Made by a program: the position numbers and the translations under genes
Source: CBDCUF01 sp965222525
GTDB lineage: Bacteria > Pseudomonadota > Alphaproteobacteria > Rickettsiales > UBA8987
Direction of reading: 5' to 3'
Length of the DNA: 64,000 nt
Assembly: GCA_965222525.1 (NCBI GenBank)
Contig: OZ244955.1
Span: 310,001-374,000 of the forward strand
Shown: piece by piece, positions 51,594 through 61,147 of the stretch
Layout: each line of letters starts with the position of its first letter
How positions within the stretch are numbered: the stretch's first letter is position 1
The notes under the pieces: generated by a model
Told to the model about the DNA's origin: nothing
Database searches by the model: none
Seen by the model: only the letters and a program-made list of their open reading frames with translations

Positions 51594-51663
51594 TGTTAGC
51601 TATTGGCTATTGGTCGTTGGTTATTTCTCATCCAATAGCTAACGGCCAAAGGCCAACAGCTAC
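51594..51663. repeat. Imperfect palindrome TAGCTATTGG family
   Basis: GTTAGCTATTGGCTATTGG and CCAATAGCTAACGGCC...CAACAGCTAC arms, in the leader of rplM. Similar words occur at 41711-41738 (GGCTATTGGCTATTAGC), so it is a dispersed low-complexity repeat, though a leader hairpin could affect ribosomal gene expression. Confidence 0.5.
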
Positions 51664-51716
51664 CGGAAAGGCTGCGCAGTATGCCACAAAATCCCATCAT
51701 GTCAACGGCTTTTTCT

Positions 51717-53156
51717 CTAACCCTCTACCGGAACCGCCATGAATATAGCGTCGCCGGCACGCTGTAATAATAGAAGCACAGAATTGCGGCCGGATTTTTT
51801 AACCTGCTTTACAATATCGGCAAATTGCCCGGCATCCTGAAGCTTCTGCTGGTCGGCCTCCAGCACAATATCCCCGCGGCGGATACCGCTACTGCCGGCC
51901 GGTGAGTCAAACTTGACTCCGGTTACAATCAGGCCGGTTACATCCTGCGCTATGCCGAACCTCTTGCGCATACCGTCATCAATCGGACGCAGGCTCATCC
52001 CCAGCACATTGTCTCCGTCATCCTGTTCGGAATTATCACCATCACCGCCGCCGGAGCTGCCTGATAGTTCCTCTTCTTCCTCAAGCTCGCCTACCTTTAC
52101 GGTCAGGGATATACGGTCACCTCCGCGCAGCACCAGCACAGGCACCTCCTGTCCGGTCTTTGCCTCGGCTACAACCCTCGGCAACTGCTTCATTTTCTCA
52201 ATCGGGGTATTGTTAAACTCAAGGATAATATCCCCGGTTTCCAGCCCTGCTTCCGCTGCCGGGCTGTCATTCATAACCTCGGCCACCAGCGCACCATTCT
52301 CGCTTTCAATTCCCATGCTTTCAGCGATTTCCTCGGTGACATCCTGTATACGCACTCCGAGCCAGCCGCGTTCAACCTCACCGTTACTCTTGAGTTGCCG
52401 GATAATCCCCTCCGCCAGGGACGAAGGAACTGCAAAGCCTATACCGACATTACCTACCCCGTTGGGGGAGAAAATTGCCGTATTGATACCGATAACCTCG
52501 CCGTCAAGGTTGAACAGTGGCCCCCCCGAATTGCCGCGGTTTATAGCCGCATCGGTCTGGATAAAGTCATCGAACGGGCCGGCATTTATATCACGGGCGC
52601 GGGCGGAGATAATCCCGGCGGTTACCGTACCGCCTAACCCAAACGGATTACCGATGACCACTACCCAGTCACCGACCCGTGCATCATCGGAATTACCGAA
52701 CTCCACATATGGCAGAGGTGTTTCCGCCTCTATCTTTAGCAGTGCAAGGTCGGTTTTCGGGTCACGACCGATGATTTTTGCCGCATATTGCGTATTGTCA
52801 TTGAGTATAACATCAATTTCATCCGCTTCTTCAATAACATGGTTGTTGGTGACAACATAACCGTCGGGGCTGATGATAAAGCCGGAGCCGAGTGATTGTG
52901 CCTTACGGTCTCCCTGATATGGATTGATGAACTGCTCAAAAAAGTCGTTAAACTGCTCGAACGGATGTCCGGGAGGAAATTGCTGGAACCTTTCATTGGA
53001 AAATGGCGACTTTATTACCTGAGTTGTCGAGATGTTGACTACAGCCGGGGTAAGCTTTTCCACCATATCGGCAAACCCGTCCGGCGCCGGCCTTGCATTT
53101 ACGGCCAGCGGCAGGGCTGTTATGAGTAGTATTACCAGTGTCTTTATTCTGTTCAT
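51717..53156 (-). CDS. degP: Periplasmic serine protease DegP/Do
   Basis: 479 residues from ATG 53156, chosen because it begins a signal peptide (IKTLVILLITALPLAVNA-RP); upstream in-frame codons lie in a palindromic repeat. Catalytic triad His106 (VVTNNHVIEE), Asp136 (PKTDLALLKI), Ser210 (INRGNSGGPLFN). Two PDZ domains follow (about 265-360 and 385-475; second with GVKFDSPAGSSGIRRGDIVLEAD), with an acidic Gly-rich linker between. Degrades or refolds damaged envelope proteins. Downstream of hflK-hflC in the same direction. Confidence 0.94.
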   Translation of the reverse strand: MNRIKTLVILLITALPLAVNARPAPDGFADMVEKLTPAVVNISTTQVIKSPFSNERFQQFPPGHPFEQFNDFFEQFINPYQGDRKAQSLGSGFIISPDGYVVTNNHVIEEADEIDVILNDNTQYAAKIIGRDPKTDLALLKIEAETPLPYVEFGNSDDARVGDWVVVIGNPFGLGGTVTAGIISARARDINAGPFDDFIQTDAAINRGNSGGPLFNLDGEVIGINTAIFSPNGVGNVGIGFAVPSSLAEGIIRQLKSNGEVERGWLGVRIQDVTEEIAESMGIESENGALVAEVMNDSPAAEAGLETGDIILEFNNTPIEKMKQLPRVVAEAKTGQEVPVLVLRGGDRISLTVKVGELEEEEELSGSSGGGDGDNSEQDDGDNVLGMSLRPIDDGMRKRFGIAQDVTGLIVTGVKFDSPAGSSGIRRGDIVLEADQQKLQDAGQFADIVKQVKKSGRNSVLLLLQRAGDAIFMAVPVEG

Positions 53157-53173
53157 TTTGTTCTCCGTTTTAC

Positions 53174-53332
53174 TGTCACCCCGGACGCATATTTTGTCCA
53201 AATCTATGATTTGGTAAGAAAATAGCGTTCTCGGGGTTATTGTCTAGTTACGTGTCTTTGCCTATAAACCCCGTGAATGGTGTTTTCTGGCTGAATCAAA
53301 GATTCAGAGAAAACAATCCATCCGGGGTGACA
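53174..53332. repeat. TGTCACCCCGG palindromic element, long form
   Basis: 159 bp, ends TGTCACCCCGGACGC and TCCGGGGTGACA, central AACCCC/GGGGTT hairpins. Homologous to 17768-17925. Separates hflC from degP. Confidence 0.8.
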
Positions 53333-53344
53333 GTTATTTCCCAC

Positions 53345-54211
53345 TTACTCCCCGCCCCCGTCAATATCGCCAAAATAGCGGAGGAACTCGCTGTCGGGGG
53401 ATAGTACCATAGTTGTATCATTCTTGCCCAGAGTTTCTTTATATGCCTGCATCGAACGGTAGAATGTGTAGAAATCCTGATCACGCCCGAATGATTCGGC
53501 AAAAATCCTGGTGGCCTCTGCCTCACCGGCACCGCGGATAATCTGCGCCTTCTTCTCGGCCTCGGCAAGCAGGATGGTACGCTCCTTCTCGGCGGTTGAT
53601 GTTATAATCTTGGCTTCCTCCGCGCCCTGCGCACGGAATTCCTTGGCTTCACGCACCCGCTCGGTCTGCATACGCTGGAAGATAGTCTGGCTGTTCTTTT
53701 CCGGCAAATCCGCCCGCATAATCCGTACATCCACCACTTCTATGCCGAAATCCTTAAATTCTTTACTCAAATTACCCCTTATCTCACTCATAATTTCCGA
53801 ACGCTTGATAGTAAGTAACGAAATCAGCGGGTAATTAGCGATTACCTCACGCAATCTTGAATCAAGGATAGGGGTAAGCAGGCTGTCGGGGTGAGAAATA
53901 TGTCTAGTAGCTTTATAGAATTCTAGAGGGTTAGATATTCTGTATTTGGCAAATGCATCAACAATAATCTGCTTTTTGTCGGATGCGGTAAGCTCTTGTG
54001 GTTCTGCGTTAAGGTCAAGAACCCGCCTGTCATACCTTCTAACCTCCTGAACAAAAGGGATTTTAAAATTCAGCCCTGGCTCGCGCACTACGGAAACCGG
54101 TGCACCAAACTGCAGCACTATCACCTGCTCCCGCTGGTCTACTATGAACATGGCGGAGGAAGCTGCAATAACCGCTGCTATTATTAGTATTATTATTACC
54201 GAGCCTTTCAT
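53345..54211 (-). CDS. hflC: HflC, membrane protease modulator
   Basis: 288 residues with one N-terminal membrane anchor (VIIILIIAAVIAASSAMFIV, about 4-23) and an SPFH/band 7 domain (VDQREQVIVLQFGAPV ... GLNFKIPF; DVRIMRADLPEKNSQTIFQRMQTER). Forms the periplasmic HflKC cage around FtsH and limits its proteolysis. Starts about 245 bp after hflK, with a repeat between them. Confidence 0.93.
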   Translation of the reverse strand: MKGSVIIILIIAAVIAASSAMFIVDQREQVIVLQFGAPVSVVREPGLNFKIPFVQEVRRYDRRVLDLNAEPQELTASDKKQIIVDAFAKYRISNPLEFYKATRHISHPDSLLTPILDSRLREVIANYPLISLLTIKRSEIMSEIRGNLSKEFKDFGIEVVDVRIMRADLPEKNSQTIFQRMQTERVREAKEFRAQGAEEAKIITSTAEKERTILLAEAEKKAQIIRGAGEAEATRIFAESFGRDQDFYTFYRSMQAYKETLGKNDTTMVLSPDSEFLRYFGDIDGGGE

Positions 54212-54235
54212 GTTTTTGTCCTATTTATTATTTTT

Positions 54236-54454
54236 TGTCATTCCAGACGTTAGACGAGTAGGAAAATCTCCGATTTTCCGTTTAGGAGTCTTACGATGTG
54301 GAATCCAGTATATTGGTTGATGGAGAAGAATAACTCTTCCTCATCATCCCGCTAAAACCTGTAACCTAAAACCTGTAACCTTCTTCTGGATCCCACATAG
54401 CTTATTTTCTTAACCGAAACAAGTTTCGGAGAAAATATGGCTTCTGGGATGACA
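54236..54454. repeat. Diverged palindromic element between hflK and hflC
   Basis: Ends TGTCATTCCAGACG and GGCTTCTGGGATGACA, with inner AAAATCTCCGATTTT and CCGAAACAAGTTTCGG hairpins and a tandem AAAACCTGTAACC word at 54354-54380. A distant relative of the TGTCACCCCGG and REP-pair families. Confidence 0.6.
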
Positions 54455-54457
54455 TAC

Positions 54458-55612
54458 CTACTGCCCGACAGCCCGCTTCCGAACCTCAGGCAGCGGCAGA
54501 TATGGCACTACACCACTACCCTGCGCGCCGCTATCCAGCAATATTTTCTCCGTACCCTGCAATACATCCTGCATTGTCTCAAGATATATACGCTTTTTGG
54601 TTATATCCTTGGCACGGCGATATTCATCATATACCGCCACAAAACGTTTAGCCTCACCCTGTGCCTTGGCTACAATACCCTGTTTATAGGCCTGCGCCTG
54701 TTGTAGTACTTTCTGTGCTTCACCACGTGCCCGCGGGATAATATCATTACGGTAGGCTTCCGCCTCATTCTTGGCACGCTCCATATCCGCCCTTGCCGCC
54801 TGCACATCACGAAATGCATCCAGCACCGGCTTCGGCACCTGCGCCTTACCTATCTGCAAACGAATTATCTCTATACCTGCGCCATAACTATCCAGCATTT
54901 CCTGAATTATCTGCTTTGCTTCATCTTCAATTTCATTTCTGCCATCAGTCAACGCATCGTCAATTGGCCTCCTGCCCACCACCTCACGCATAGCACTCTC
55001 AGCAACGCTCTTTACCGTATCTGCCTGCCCCTTAATGTTAAACAGGAAATTAGCCGCATTTTCATCCTCTGTGCCAATCCTCCATTGCAGAATAAAATCT
55101 ATATCAACGATATTCTCATCGCCGGTTAGCATAAGGCTTTCCTGAGTAACGGTACTACGCTTGCCACGAGAACTGCGTGCACCAACCTCAACTTCATTAA
55201 CAATTGTTGCAGGAAGAATGATCACTTTTTCTATAGGAGATGGAAAGTGGTAATTTAGTCCTTCTTCCTTTACACTATGAAATGCACCAAAGCGCATAAC
55301 AACCCCTACCTCACTGGCGTCCACCTTGTATATCCCGCTGGAGAGCCATAATATAATCCCCAGCAATGCCACAATCAGCAGCGTCTTTTTATTACTCCCC
55401 TTGCGCTTGCCGCCACCATCACCGCTATTGCCGAATATATTTTCTATGGTCTCCCTGCCTTTCTTGAACATTTCATCCAGATCTATATCCGGCGGTTCCT
55501 TGCCGCCTCCACCGCCTTTATTGCCGCCACTATTGCCTCCTCCCCGCGGAGGAGGGTTATGCGTTCCCCACGGCCCTTTATTACGGTCGCTATACAAAAT
55601 ACTGGCAGACAT
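54458..55612 (-). CDS. hflK: HflK, membrane protease modulator
   Basis: 384 residues. A Gly/Pro-rich cytoplasmic N-terminus (about 1-70, with runs such as GGGNSGGNKGGGGG) precedes one membrane helix (LLIVALLGIILWLSSGIY) and an SPFH domain (VVMRFGAFHSVKEEGLNYHFPSPIE; LTGDENIVDIDFILQWRI). Partner of HflC in the FtsH-regulating complex. Divergent from mrp. Confidence 0.93.
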   Translation of the reverse strand: MSASILYSDRNKGPWGTHNPPPRGGGNSGGNKGGGGGKEPPDIDLDEMFKKGRETIENIFGNSGDGGGKRKGSNKKTLLIVALLGIILWLSSGIYKVDASEVGVVMRFGAFHSVKEEGLNYHFPSPIEKVIILPATIVNEVEVGARSSRGKRSTVTQESLMLTGDENIVDIDFILQWRIGTEDENAANFLFNIKGQADTVKSVAESAMREVVGRRPIDDALTDGRNEIEDEAKQIIQEMLDSYGAGIEIIRLQIGKAQVPKPVLDAFRDVQAARADMERAKNEAEAYRNDIIPRARGEAQKVLQQAQAYKQGIVAKAQGEAKRFVAVYDEYRRAKDITKKRIYLETMQDVLQGTEKILLDSGAQGSGVVPYLPLPEVRKRAVGQ

Positions 55613-55676
55613 AAGAATCCCTTTACTCTATATACAGATGGTCTTTATATAAGCAAAACAAACAGCTTTGCAAGCA

Positions 55677-56516
55677 ATGACTGAAAATAGTGCGGAAAAA
55701 AGAAATATTGATGAAGTAAAAAGCTTCTCTCCAAAAGACTGGATAAAGCCCCCTACCCCGAAGGTTATTGCAGGTGTAAGACATATTATCGCAGTTGCAT
55801 CGGGTAAGGGCGGGGTTGGAAAATCTACCGTAGCGGTAAATCTTGCAGTGGCGCTCGGGCAGGCAGGGCATAAGGTCGGGCTGGTGGATGCCGATATACA
55901 TGGCCCTTCTGTTGCCCGTATGATGGGGCTTTCCGGAGAGCCGAAGGTGGAGAATGAACGTATGATTCCGCCGGAGAAATATGGTATAAAGGCGGTTTCG
56001 ATGGGTATGATTCTGGGCGAGAATGTACCGGTGATATGGCGCGGGCCTATGGTAACCAAAGCGCTCAAGCAGCTTATGCTTGCAGCGAATTGGGGAGAGC
56101 TTGATTACCTGATTGTCGATCTGCCTCCCGGCACCGGCGATATACATCTAAGTATTGCCCAGAATTACAAGCTTTCCGGGGTTGTTATGGTAACAACCCC
56201 GCAGGATATTGCGCTGCTTGATGTACGCAAGGCGATTGAAATGTTCCGCAAGGTCGGAGTGCCGATTGTCGGTGCTGTGGAGAATATGAGTTATTTTGTT
56301 GATGAGGATTCAGGCAAAAAACTGGAATTATTTTCCGGCAATGCAGCGGAGAAGATAAGGGATGAATTCGGGATAAAAATCCTGGGCAAGGTTCCGGTTG
56401 AACCGCTTCTGTCACAGTCATCCGACAATGGAGTGCCGTTTGTGGCAGAGTATGGGCAGGGTGACGCAGCAGAGGTTTTTAGTGATATGGCTAGTTTGGT
56501 GGAAAGCAAGATATAA
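55677..56516 (+). CDS. mrp: Mrp/NBP35-family iron-sulfur carrier ATPase (ApbC)
   Basis: 279 residues from ATG 55677; a TTG at 55668 is less likely. P-loop GKGGVGKST at 43-51, VDADIHGPS, and LIVDLPPGTGDIHLSIAQ are the Mrp signatures. It lacks the N-terminal MIP18-like domain of long Mrp proteins, and I do not see the usual CxxC pair in the C-terminal part (ENMSYFVDEDSGKK where many have a Cys), so FeS transfer by the standard mode is uncertain. Confidence 0.88.
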   Translation: MTENSAEKRNIDEVKSFSPKDWIKPPTPKVIAGVRHIIAVASGKGGVGKSTVAVNLAVALGQAGHKVGLVDADIHGPSVARMMGLSGEPKVENERMIPPEKYGIKAVSMGMILGENVPVIWRGPMVTKALKQLMLAANWGELDYLIVDLPPGTGDIHLSIAQNYKLSGVVMVTTPQDIALLDVRKAIEMFRKVGVPIVGAVENMSYFVDEDSGKKLELFSGNAAEKIRDEFGIKILGKVPVEPLLSQSSDNGVPFVAEYGQGDAAEVFSDMASLVESKI

Positions 56517-57041
56517 CCACCTAGCCCCTCCCGCAAACCGGAGGCTCAACACTTAACACTCAGCACTTATATATTCCCCCACCAGAAATCCGATGATGTC
56601 ATCCCGAACTTGTTTCGGGATCCATTTCTCAAAATTCTTATGATTGGCAGGTTATGATAAGTGTTTTCAAAATGTAAAGCCTGGTTACCTACCGCTAATA
56701 TTCCGTCATCGGGTGAATGGATGCTGAAACAAGTTCAGCATGACAATGGACTCCTCACCTCCTCTTACAAGCGGTGGAGGTTAAAAGCAGGGTGCCTGAT
56801 GAAAAAGAATGGTAGGTCTTTTTCCTGTAGAGGGTGTGGCAGCACCCTGCTTATATGCACAATCTACTCAACTGAAAGTTGATAGTCAAGGCAAAATCTC
56901 AGCCTATGTGGAAGAGAGTGCTGCACCTTCTTTGAAAGCCTTAATTAAAAAGTTTGTGTGGATTACACAAGAATGTTATTTTACAAGTGAGCATTTGAAT
57001 TCTTTGGAACGACTATAATATCTATCGCACTTCACTAATAC
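56517..57041. other. Repeat-rich intergenic region with possible gene remnant
   Basis: Holds a GC-rich palindrome remnant (56523-56540), REP-pair copy 3 and, at 56809-57018, an open frame ending LKVDSQGKISAYVEESAAPSL-like sequence. The frame has no ribosome binding site or recognised family, so I do not call a gene; it could be a decayed small gene. Confidence 0.4.
56597..56745. repeat. REP-pair element, copy 3
   Basis: 149 bp bounded by TGTCATCCCGAACTTG and CAAGTTCAGCATGACA, homologous in its interior (CATCGGGTGAATGGATGCTG) to 6851-7012 and 15716-15863. Confidence 0.8.
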
Positions 57042-58277
57042 ATGTTCAATAGAATTACCATCATTGGGGTCGGATTAATTGGCGGGTCATTAGCGCTAGC
57101 TTTGCGTAAACATAAACTGGCAAAGGAAATTATCGGTTGCAGCCGTAGCCAGACGACCCTAAATAAAGCACTTGCACTTGATCTGATTGATTACGGATTT
57201 GTTAATCCGGCCAGAAGTGTGGTAGATTCCGAAATGGTTGTTCTGGCTACTCCGCTTTCCACATATAGCGATATTACCACTGCAATTGTTCCCCGTATAG
57301 CAAAGCGGGCGATTATAATTGATACCGGCTCGGTAAAGGAAGAACCTACACAAAATATATTTACTTTACTGGATAAATCACAGCAGGGATATCTGGTGCC
57401 AGCACATCCGATAGCTGGTACTGAAAAATCAGGACCGGAGGCCGCCTTTGATTCATTGTATAAAAATAAGATGGTAGTTCTCACCCCTATTAGCCGTACT
57501 AATAAAACTGCTACTGCTAAAGTACAGAAAATGTGGGAGGCAATCGGAGCAAATGTGAAAATTATGGAAGCAAGCCGCCACGATTATATTTACGCTAATG
57601 TTTCACATAATGTACAGTTTTTAAGTTCTTGTTTCGGTCTGGCCTTATATAACATCAGGGGGGATAATTGGGATAAAGATATTTTTCATTATATAGTTGA
57701 TAATGCTGATAATAATTTTCGGCAATTTGTGAGGCTAGTCGGTTCAGATGCCACAATGTGGCGAGACATCTTTACAGAAAACAGTAATAATCTTTTGGAG
57801 GCACTTGGTAGCTTCAAGGCTAGTTTGGACAGCCTCAAGACCGACATTACCAAGGGGAATAAAAAGCTTACTACACGTTTGAAAAAGGCACAGAGGAAGC
57901 GGTTGCATTTTCACAAATTGCTGCAGAATGAAGAAATAAAGGATTTTCGGGTTTCTGATTATTCTACCCTTGATGATGTGGCGTATGTGTGGATGGGGAT
58001 AATGCCGCGACTCATAGCATGTGCGGTTATGGAAAATATAGAAGAATCAGAATATAGTTATGCTACTGGTGCGGGGTTGCATGGCTTTACCCGTAATATT
58101 ATCCTGGATGGCGGAGTAGAGACTGATGACATAATAAAACACAAAGATAAAGTTACCGAAGCAATAGATACATATTTCGAACAGATAAGAAATATGGTCG
58201 ATATAATAATTTCCGAAGACATAGTATCCTTGCATGATACACTTCTGGAGGCACAGGAAGTGTATTTCAAGATGTAG
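57042..58277 (+). CDS. tyrA: Prephenate/arogenate dehydrogenase (TyrA family)
   Basis: 411 residues. NAD(P)-binding GVGLIGGSLALALRK (9-23), VVLATPLSTY, the prephenate-site DTGSVKEEPTQN and PAHPIAGTEKSGP are the TyrA core (about 1-280). The remaining ~130 residues are longer than usual and include a Lys-rich coiled segment (KKLTTRLKKAQRKRLHFHKLL) and a C-terminal regulatory-like region with no clear ACT motif. Prephenate versus arogenate preference cannot be read. Stands alone, convergent with the outer-membrane protein gene. Confidence 0.88.
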   Translation: MFNRITIIGVGLIGGSLALALRKHKLAKEIIGCSRSQTTLNKALALDLIDYGFVNPARSVVDSEMVVLATPLSTYSDITTAIVPRIAKRAIIIDTGSVKEEPTQNIFTLLDKSQQGYLVPAHPIAGTEKSGPEAAFDSLYKNKMVVLTPISRTNKTATAKVQKMWEAIGANVKIMEASRHDYIYANVSHNVQFLSSCFGLALYNIRGDNWDKDIFHYIVDNADNNFRQFVRLVGSDATMWRDIFTENSNNLLEALGSFKASLDSLKTDITKGNKKLTTRLKKAQRKRLHFHKLLQNEEIKDFRVSDYSTLDDVAYVWMGIMPRLIACAVMENIEESEYSYATGAGLHGFTRNIILDGGVETDDIIKHKDKVTEAIDTYFEQIRNMVDIIISEDIVSLHDTLLEAQEVYFKM

Positions 58278-58322
58278 ATTTTTTAGACTGGTATAATGAT
58301 TTATAATTATTAAGAGGGGTTT

Positions 58323-58940
58323 TTAAAACCCAACATTTATGCCGAAATTAAACTGAAGAAAAGTATCGCCGCCCTCGTCAAAGTCAAAATCATCAATAAA
58401 ACGAATCATTCCACGAGCTTTTACATTACTCATACTGTCAATCATCCTATATTCACCACCAAATCCAAAACGGTAATCAAGCTCTCTTTCATCAAAACGA
58501 CTGAGGCTAAGGCTTCCTGAAGTTACCTCAATATCGGTATGCATTTGCGCTAGTCCAAAACTACCTATCAGGTCAAAATCAGGGGTAATCGGCATCCGGC
58601 CCATCAAATCCACCGTCCAGGCCGAAACCTGTGTTGTAGTAGCCAACCCCCCATTTCTGGTATCCCGCTCTACTGTAATAAAATATCCGCCTTCAATACC
58701 ATAACTTGGATGGAACCAATAGCCGATATAAGGATTCACACCGTTGAATTTTTCTTCAACTGCTCCATCAATACTTATATTAGGATTAAATTGCAGATGA
58801 GTATAATCAATCCCCACATATAACTCACGTGGACGCATAATTCGTCCTTCGACCGTTACCTGTGCAATCGCAGTATTAGTGCAGAATACAGCTCCCAATA
58901 TCACGGCTAACATTGTGAATATGGTCTTCTTCCTACTCAT
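58323..58940 (-). CDS. Outer-membrane beta-barrel protein
   Basis: 205 residues with signal peptide (TIFTMLAVILGAVFCTNTAIA-QV) and alternating-residue strands such as LYVGIDYTHLQF, PYIGYWFHPSYGIEGGYF, AWTVDLMGRMPIT, DYRFGFGGEYRM and the terminal FLQFNFGINVGF ending in Phe, as BamA substrates do. This fits an eight-stranded OmpA/OmpW/PagP-type barrel. Function unknown. Confidence 0.8.
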   Translation of the reverse strand: MSRKKTIFTMLAVILGAVFCTNTAIAQVTVEGRIMRPRELYVGIDYTHLQFNPNISIDGAVEEKFNGVNPYIGYWFHPSYGIEGGYFITVERDTRNGGLATTTQVSAWTVDLMGRMPITPDFDLIGSFGLAQMHTDIEVTSGSLSLSRFDERELDYRFGFGGEYRMIDSMSNVKARGMIRFIDDFDFDEGGDTFLQFNFGINVGF

Positions 58941-59062
58941 AGCAAATACATAGTTAGATATTGTTAGCAGAGACTATAGGTGAACCCCTCATTCACCAAA
59001 AATTAACTTAAAGATTCTAGAGAGATATGCATAAATAGTCAATGAAATTTAAATGATACAGT

Positions 59063-59377
59063 CTAATTTACACTATTTTCAATCCAGTCAAGATATTCCG
59101 TATTACCATCCTCAATATTTATCGCAATGATGCAGGGGCAATCATAGGAGTGTAATTCCTTTACCCTGAGTTTGATTTTCTCGATATTGGCCTGAATGGT
59201 TTTGGCGATTATCGCTGCCTCATTACTTTCCTCAACCTTTCCTTCCCACCAATATATCGATTGCATATCAGGCAGGATATTCACACAGGCCACCAACCTT
59301 TCCTCAACCAGCGTATTGCCGATTTTCCTTGCCTGCTCAATATTCTCGGCAGTTATGTATACAAGATATTTGTCCAT
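59063..59377 (-). CDS. cutA: Divalent cation tolerance protein CutA1
   Basis: 104 residues. The trimer signature VYITAENIEQARKIGNTLVEERLVACVNI, SIYWWEGKVEESNEAAIIAKT and the motif SYDCPCIIAI are complete. CutA1 is a very stable cytoplasmic trimer linked to copper tolerance; its reaction is not known. Confidence 0.94.
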   Translation of the reverse strand: MDKYLVYITAENIEQARKIGNTLVEERLVACVNILPDMQSIYWWEGKVEESNEAAIIAKTIQANIEKIKLRVKELHSYDCPCIIAINIEDGNTEYLDWIENSVN

Positions 59378-59497
59378 AATCTTCTCCAGGTTGAGTTATA
59401 AATAAACATATGGAAAAAAATTAGAGGATACCTTACAAAAACAATTACCTTCCCACAACCGTCTGACAACTGAGTACTGACAACTGATAGCTACCGC

Positions 59498-61039
59498 ATG
59501 GTCTCCCATATTCACACATTTGCGTTTTCCGGAATAGATGTAACCGATGTTGAGGTACAGGTACAGCTTTCATCGGGTAATGTGGCATTTACCATTGTCG
59601 GGCTGCCGGACAAGGCGGTGAATGAGGCAAAGGAACGGGTGCGGGCGGCGCTCGGCTCGATGGGGCTTTCGATGCCGCCCAAACGGATAACGGTGAATCT
59701 CGCTCCTGCCGGAATTGCCAAGGAAGGCAGCCATTACGACCTTGCGATAATTATCGGGTTGCTGATGGGGATGCATGCCCTGCCTGACGAAGAGCTTGAA
59801 AGCTATGTGGTTATGGGTGAGTTGTCGCTTGACGGTTCGTTGATGCCGATTGGCGGAATATTACCGGCTGCGATAGGTGCATCGGCACGCAACAAGGGAA
59901 TAATCTGTCCGGCAGCAAATGGCGGTGAGGCAGCATGGGCTGGCGATATCGATATACTGGCACCGACAAATGTGCTTGAGCTAATCAATCATTTCAAGGG
60001 AACACAACTGCTCACCAAACCCGTTGCCACCATAGATAATGACCCGCCGCACTATCCCGACATGCGTGATATAAAGGGACAGGAAACCGCCAAGCGTGCA
60101 CTGGAAATAGCAGCGGCAGGCGGGCATAATATATTGATGGTAGGACCGCCCGGCTCGGGCAAGTCGATGCTGGCCTCACGCCTGCCGGGAATAATGCCGC
60201 AACTTACCAGTGAGGAAATGCTGGAGGTGAGTATGGTCAATTCGATTGCCGGTAACCTGATTGATGGCAAAATTACCCGCAGGCGGCCATTCCGCGACCC
60301 GCATCATAACTGTTCGATGCCGGCGATGATTGGTGGCGGTAGCCGTGCCCGTCCCGGTGAGGTGACGCTTGCCCATAAGGGGATATTGTTTCTCGATGAA
60401 TTGCCGGAATTTCCGGGGCAGGTGCTGGATTCGCTGCGCCAGCCGCTGGAGACCCGTAATGTTACCATCGCCCGTGTGCAGTCGCATGTGACATTTCCGG
60501 CAGATTTTCAACTGGTTGCAGCGATGAATCCCTGCCGCTGCGGCTACCTTGAGGATGCGTCCCGTGCATGCAGCCGCGCACCGCGCTGTGCCAATGATTA
60601 TCAGGCCAGGCTTTCCGGGCCGCTGCTTGACAGGATTGATATTCATATTGAAGTACCGGAGGTCAAGCCGTTTGAGATTTATAACAGCAAGGAAGGTGAG
60701 GATTCGGCCACGATAGCAAAACGGGTGGCAAGGACGCGGGAAGTGCAGGCGGAACGGTACAGTACGTATAACGAAAGGCACAAGGGCAGTTTCCGGCTTA
60801 ACTCCGAAGCGGATGGTGATGCGCTGGAGGAATTTGCCCTGCCCGATGTGGAAGGCAGGGAACTGCTGGAACAGGCGGTGGAAGTTATGGGGCTTTCCAT
60901 GCGTGGCCATAACCGGGTATTGCGGGTTGCCCGCACCATTGCAGATATGGCAGGTGCCGACAAAACTGCCAGGCACCACATAGCCGAAGCCCTCACCTAC
61001 CGCCAGATTTCCTATAACCGTGAACGGGTGAGTGCTTGA
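59498..61039 (+). CDS. comM: ComM/YifB-family AAA+ ATPase
   Basis: 513 residues. N-terminal Lon-like domain (VQVQLSSGNVAFTIVGLPDKAVNEAKERVRAAL; NLAPAGIAKEGSHYDL), Mg-chelatase-type AAA+ core with Walker A GPPGSGKS (216-223), Walker B ILFLDELPEF, and a zinc cluster MNPCRCGYLEDASRACSRAPRC. ComM is a hexameric helicase promoting branch migration during natural transformation; with type IV pilus retraction genes in the window this suggests DNA uptake, though comM is also found in non-competent species. Confidence 0.94.
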   Translation: MVSHIHTFAFSGIDVTDVEVQVQLSSGNVAFTIVGLPDKAVNEAKERVRAALGSMGLSMPPKRITVNLAPAGIAKEGSHYDLAIIIGLLMGMHALPDEELESYVVMGELSLDGSLMPIGGILPAAIGASARNKGIICPAANGGEAAWAGDIDILAPTNVLELINHFKGTQLLTKPVATIDNDPPHYPDMRDIKGQETAKRALEIAAAGGHNILMVGPPGSGKSMLASRLPGIMPQLTSEEMLEVSMVNSIAGNLIDGKITRRRPFRDPHHNCSMPAMIGGGSRARPGEVTLAHKGILFLDELPEFPGQVLDSLRQPLETRNVTIARVQSHVTFPADFQLVAAMNPCRCGYLEDASRACSRAPRCANDYQARLSGPLLDRIDIHIEVPEVKPFEIYNSKEGEDSATIAKRVARTREVQAERYSTYNERHKGSFRLNSEADGDALEEFALPDVEGRELLEQAVEVMGLSMRGHNRVLRVARTIADMAGADKTARHHIAEALTYRQISYNRERVSA

Positions 61040-61147
61040 GTCAAGTTGAGCTTAAGTGATGATAAAAACCTAAACACAAGTAGTGTTAGCTACCATTTTT
61101 ACTTCCCATCATTATATAGCTGGGATATGCTTGGCTGCTGTTTTTGT

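Noticed and set aside
53157..53201. Longer N-terminus for degP
   Set aside because: Those codons lie in the palindromic repeat; the signal peptide begins at 53156.
56809..57018. Small gene before tyrA
   Set aside because: Open frame without ribosome binding site or recognisable family; kept only as a possible remnant.
58311..58331. Terminator between tyrA and the outer-membrane protein gene
   Set aside because: The GGGGTTTTTAAAACCC palindrome overlaps the stop region of the convergent gene and has a weak AT core, so I do not call it.
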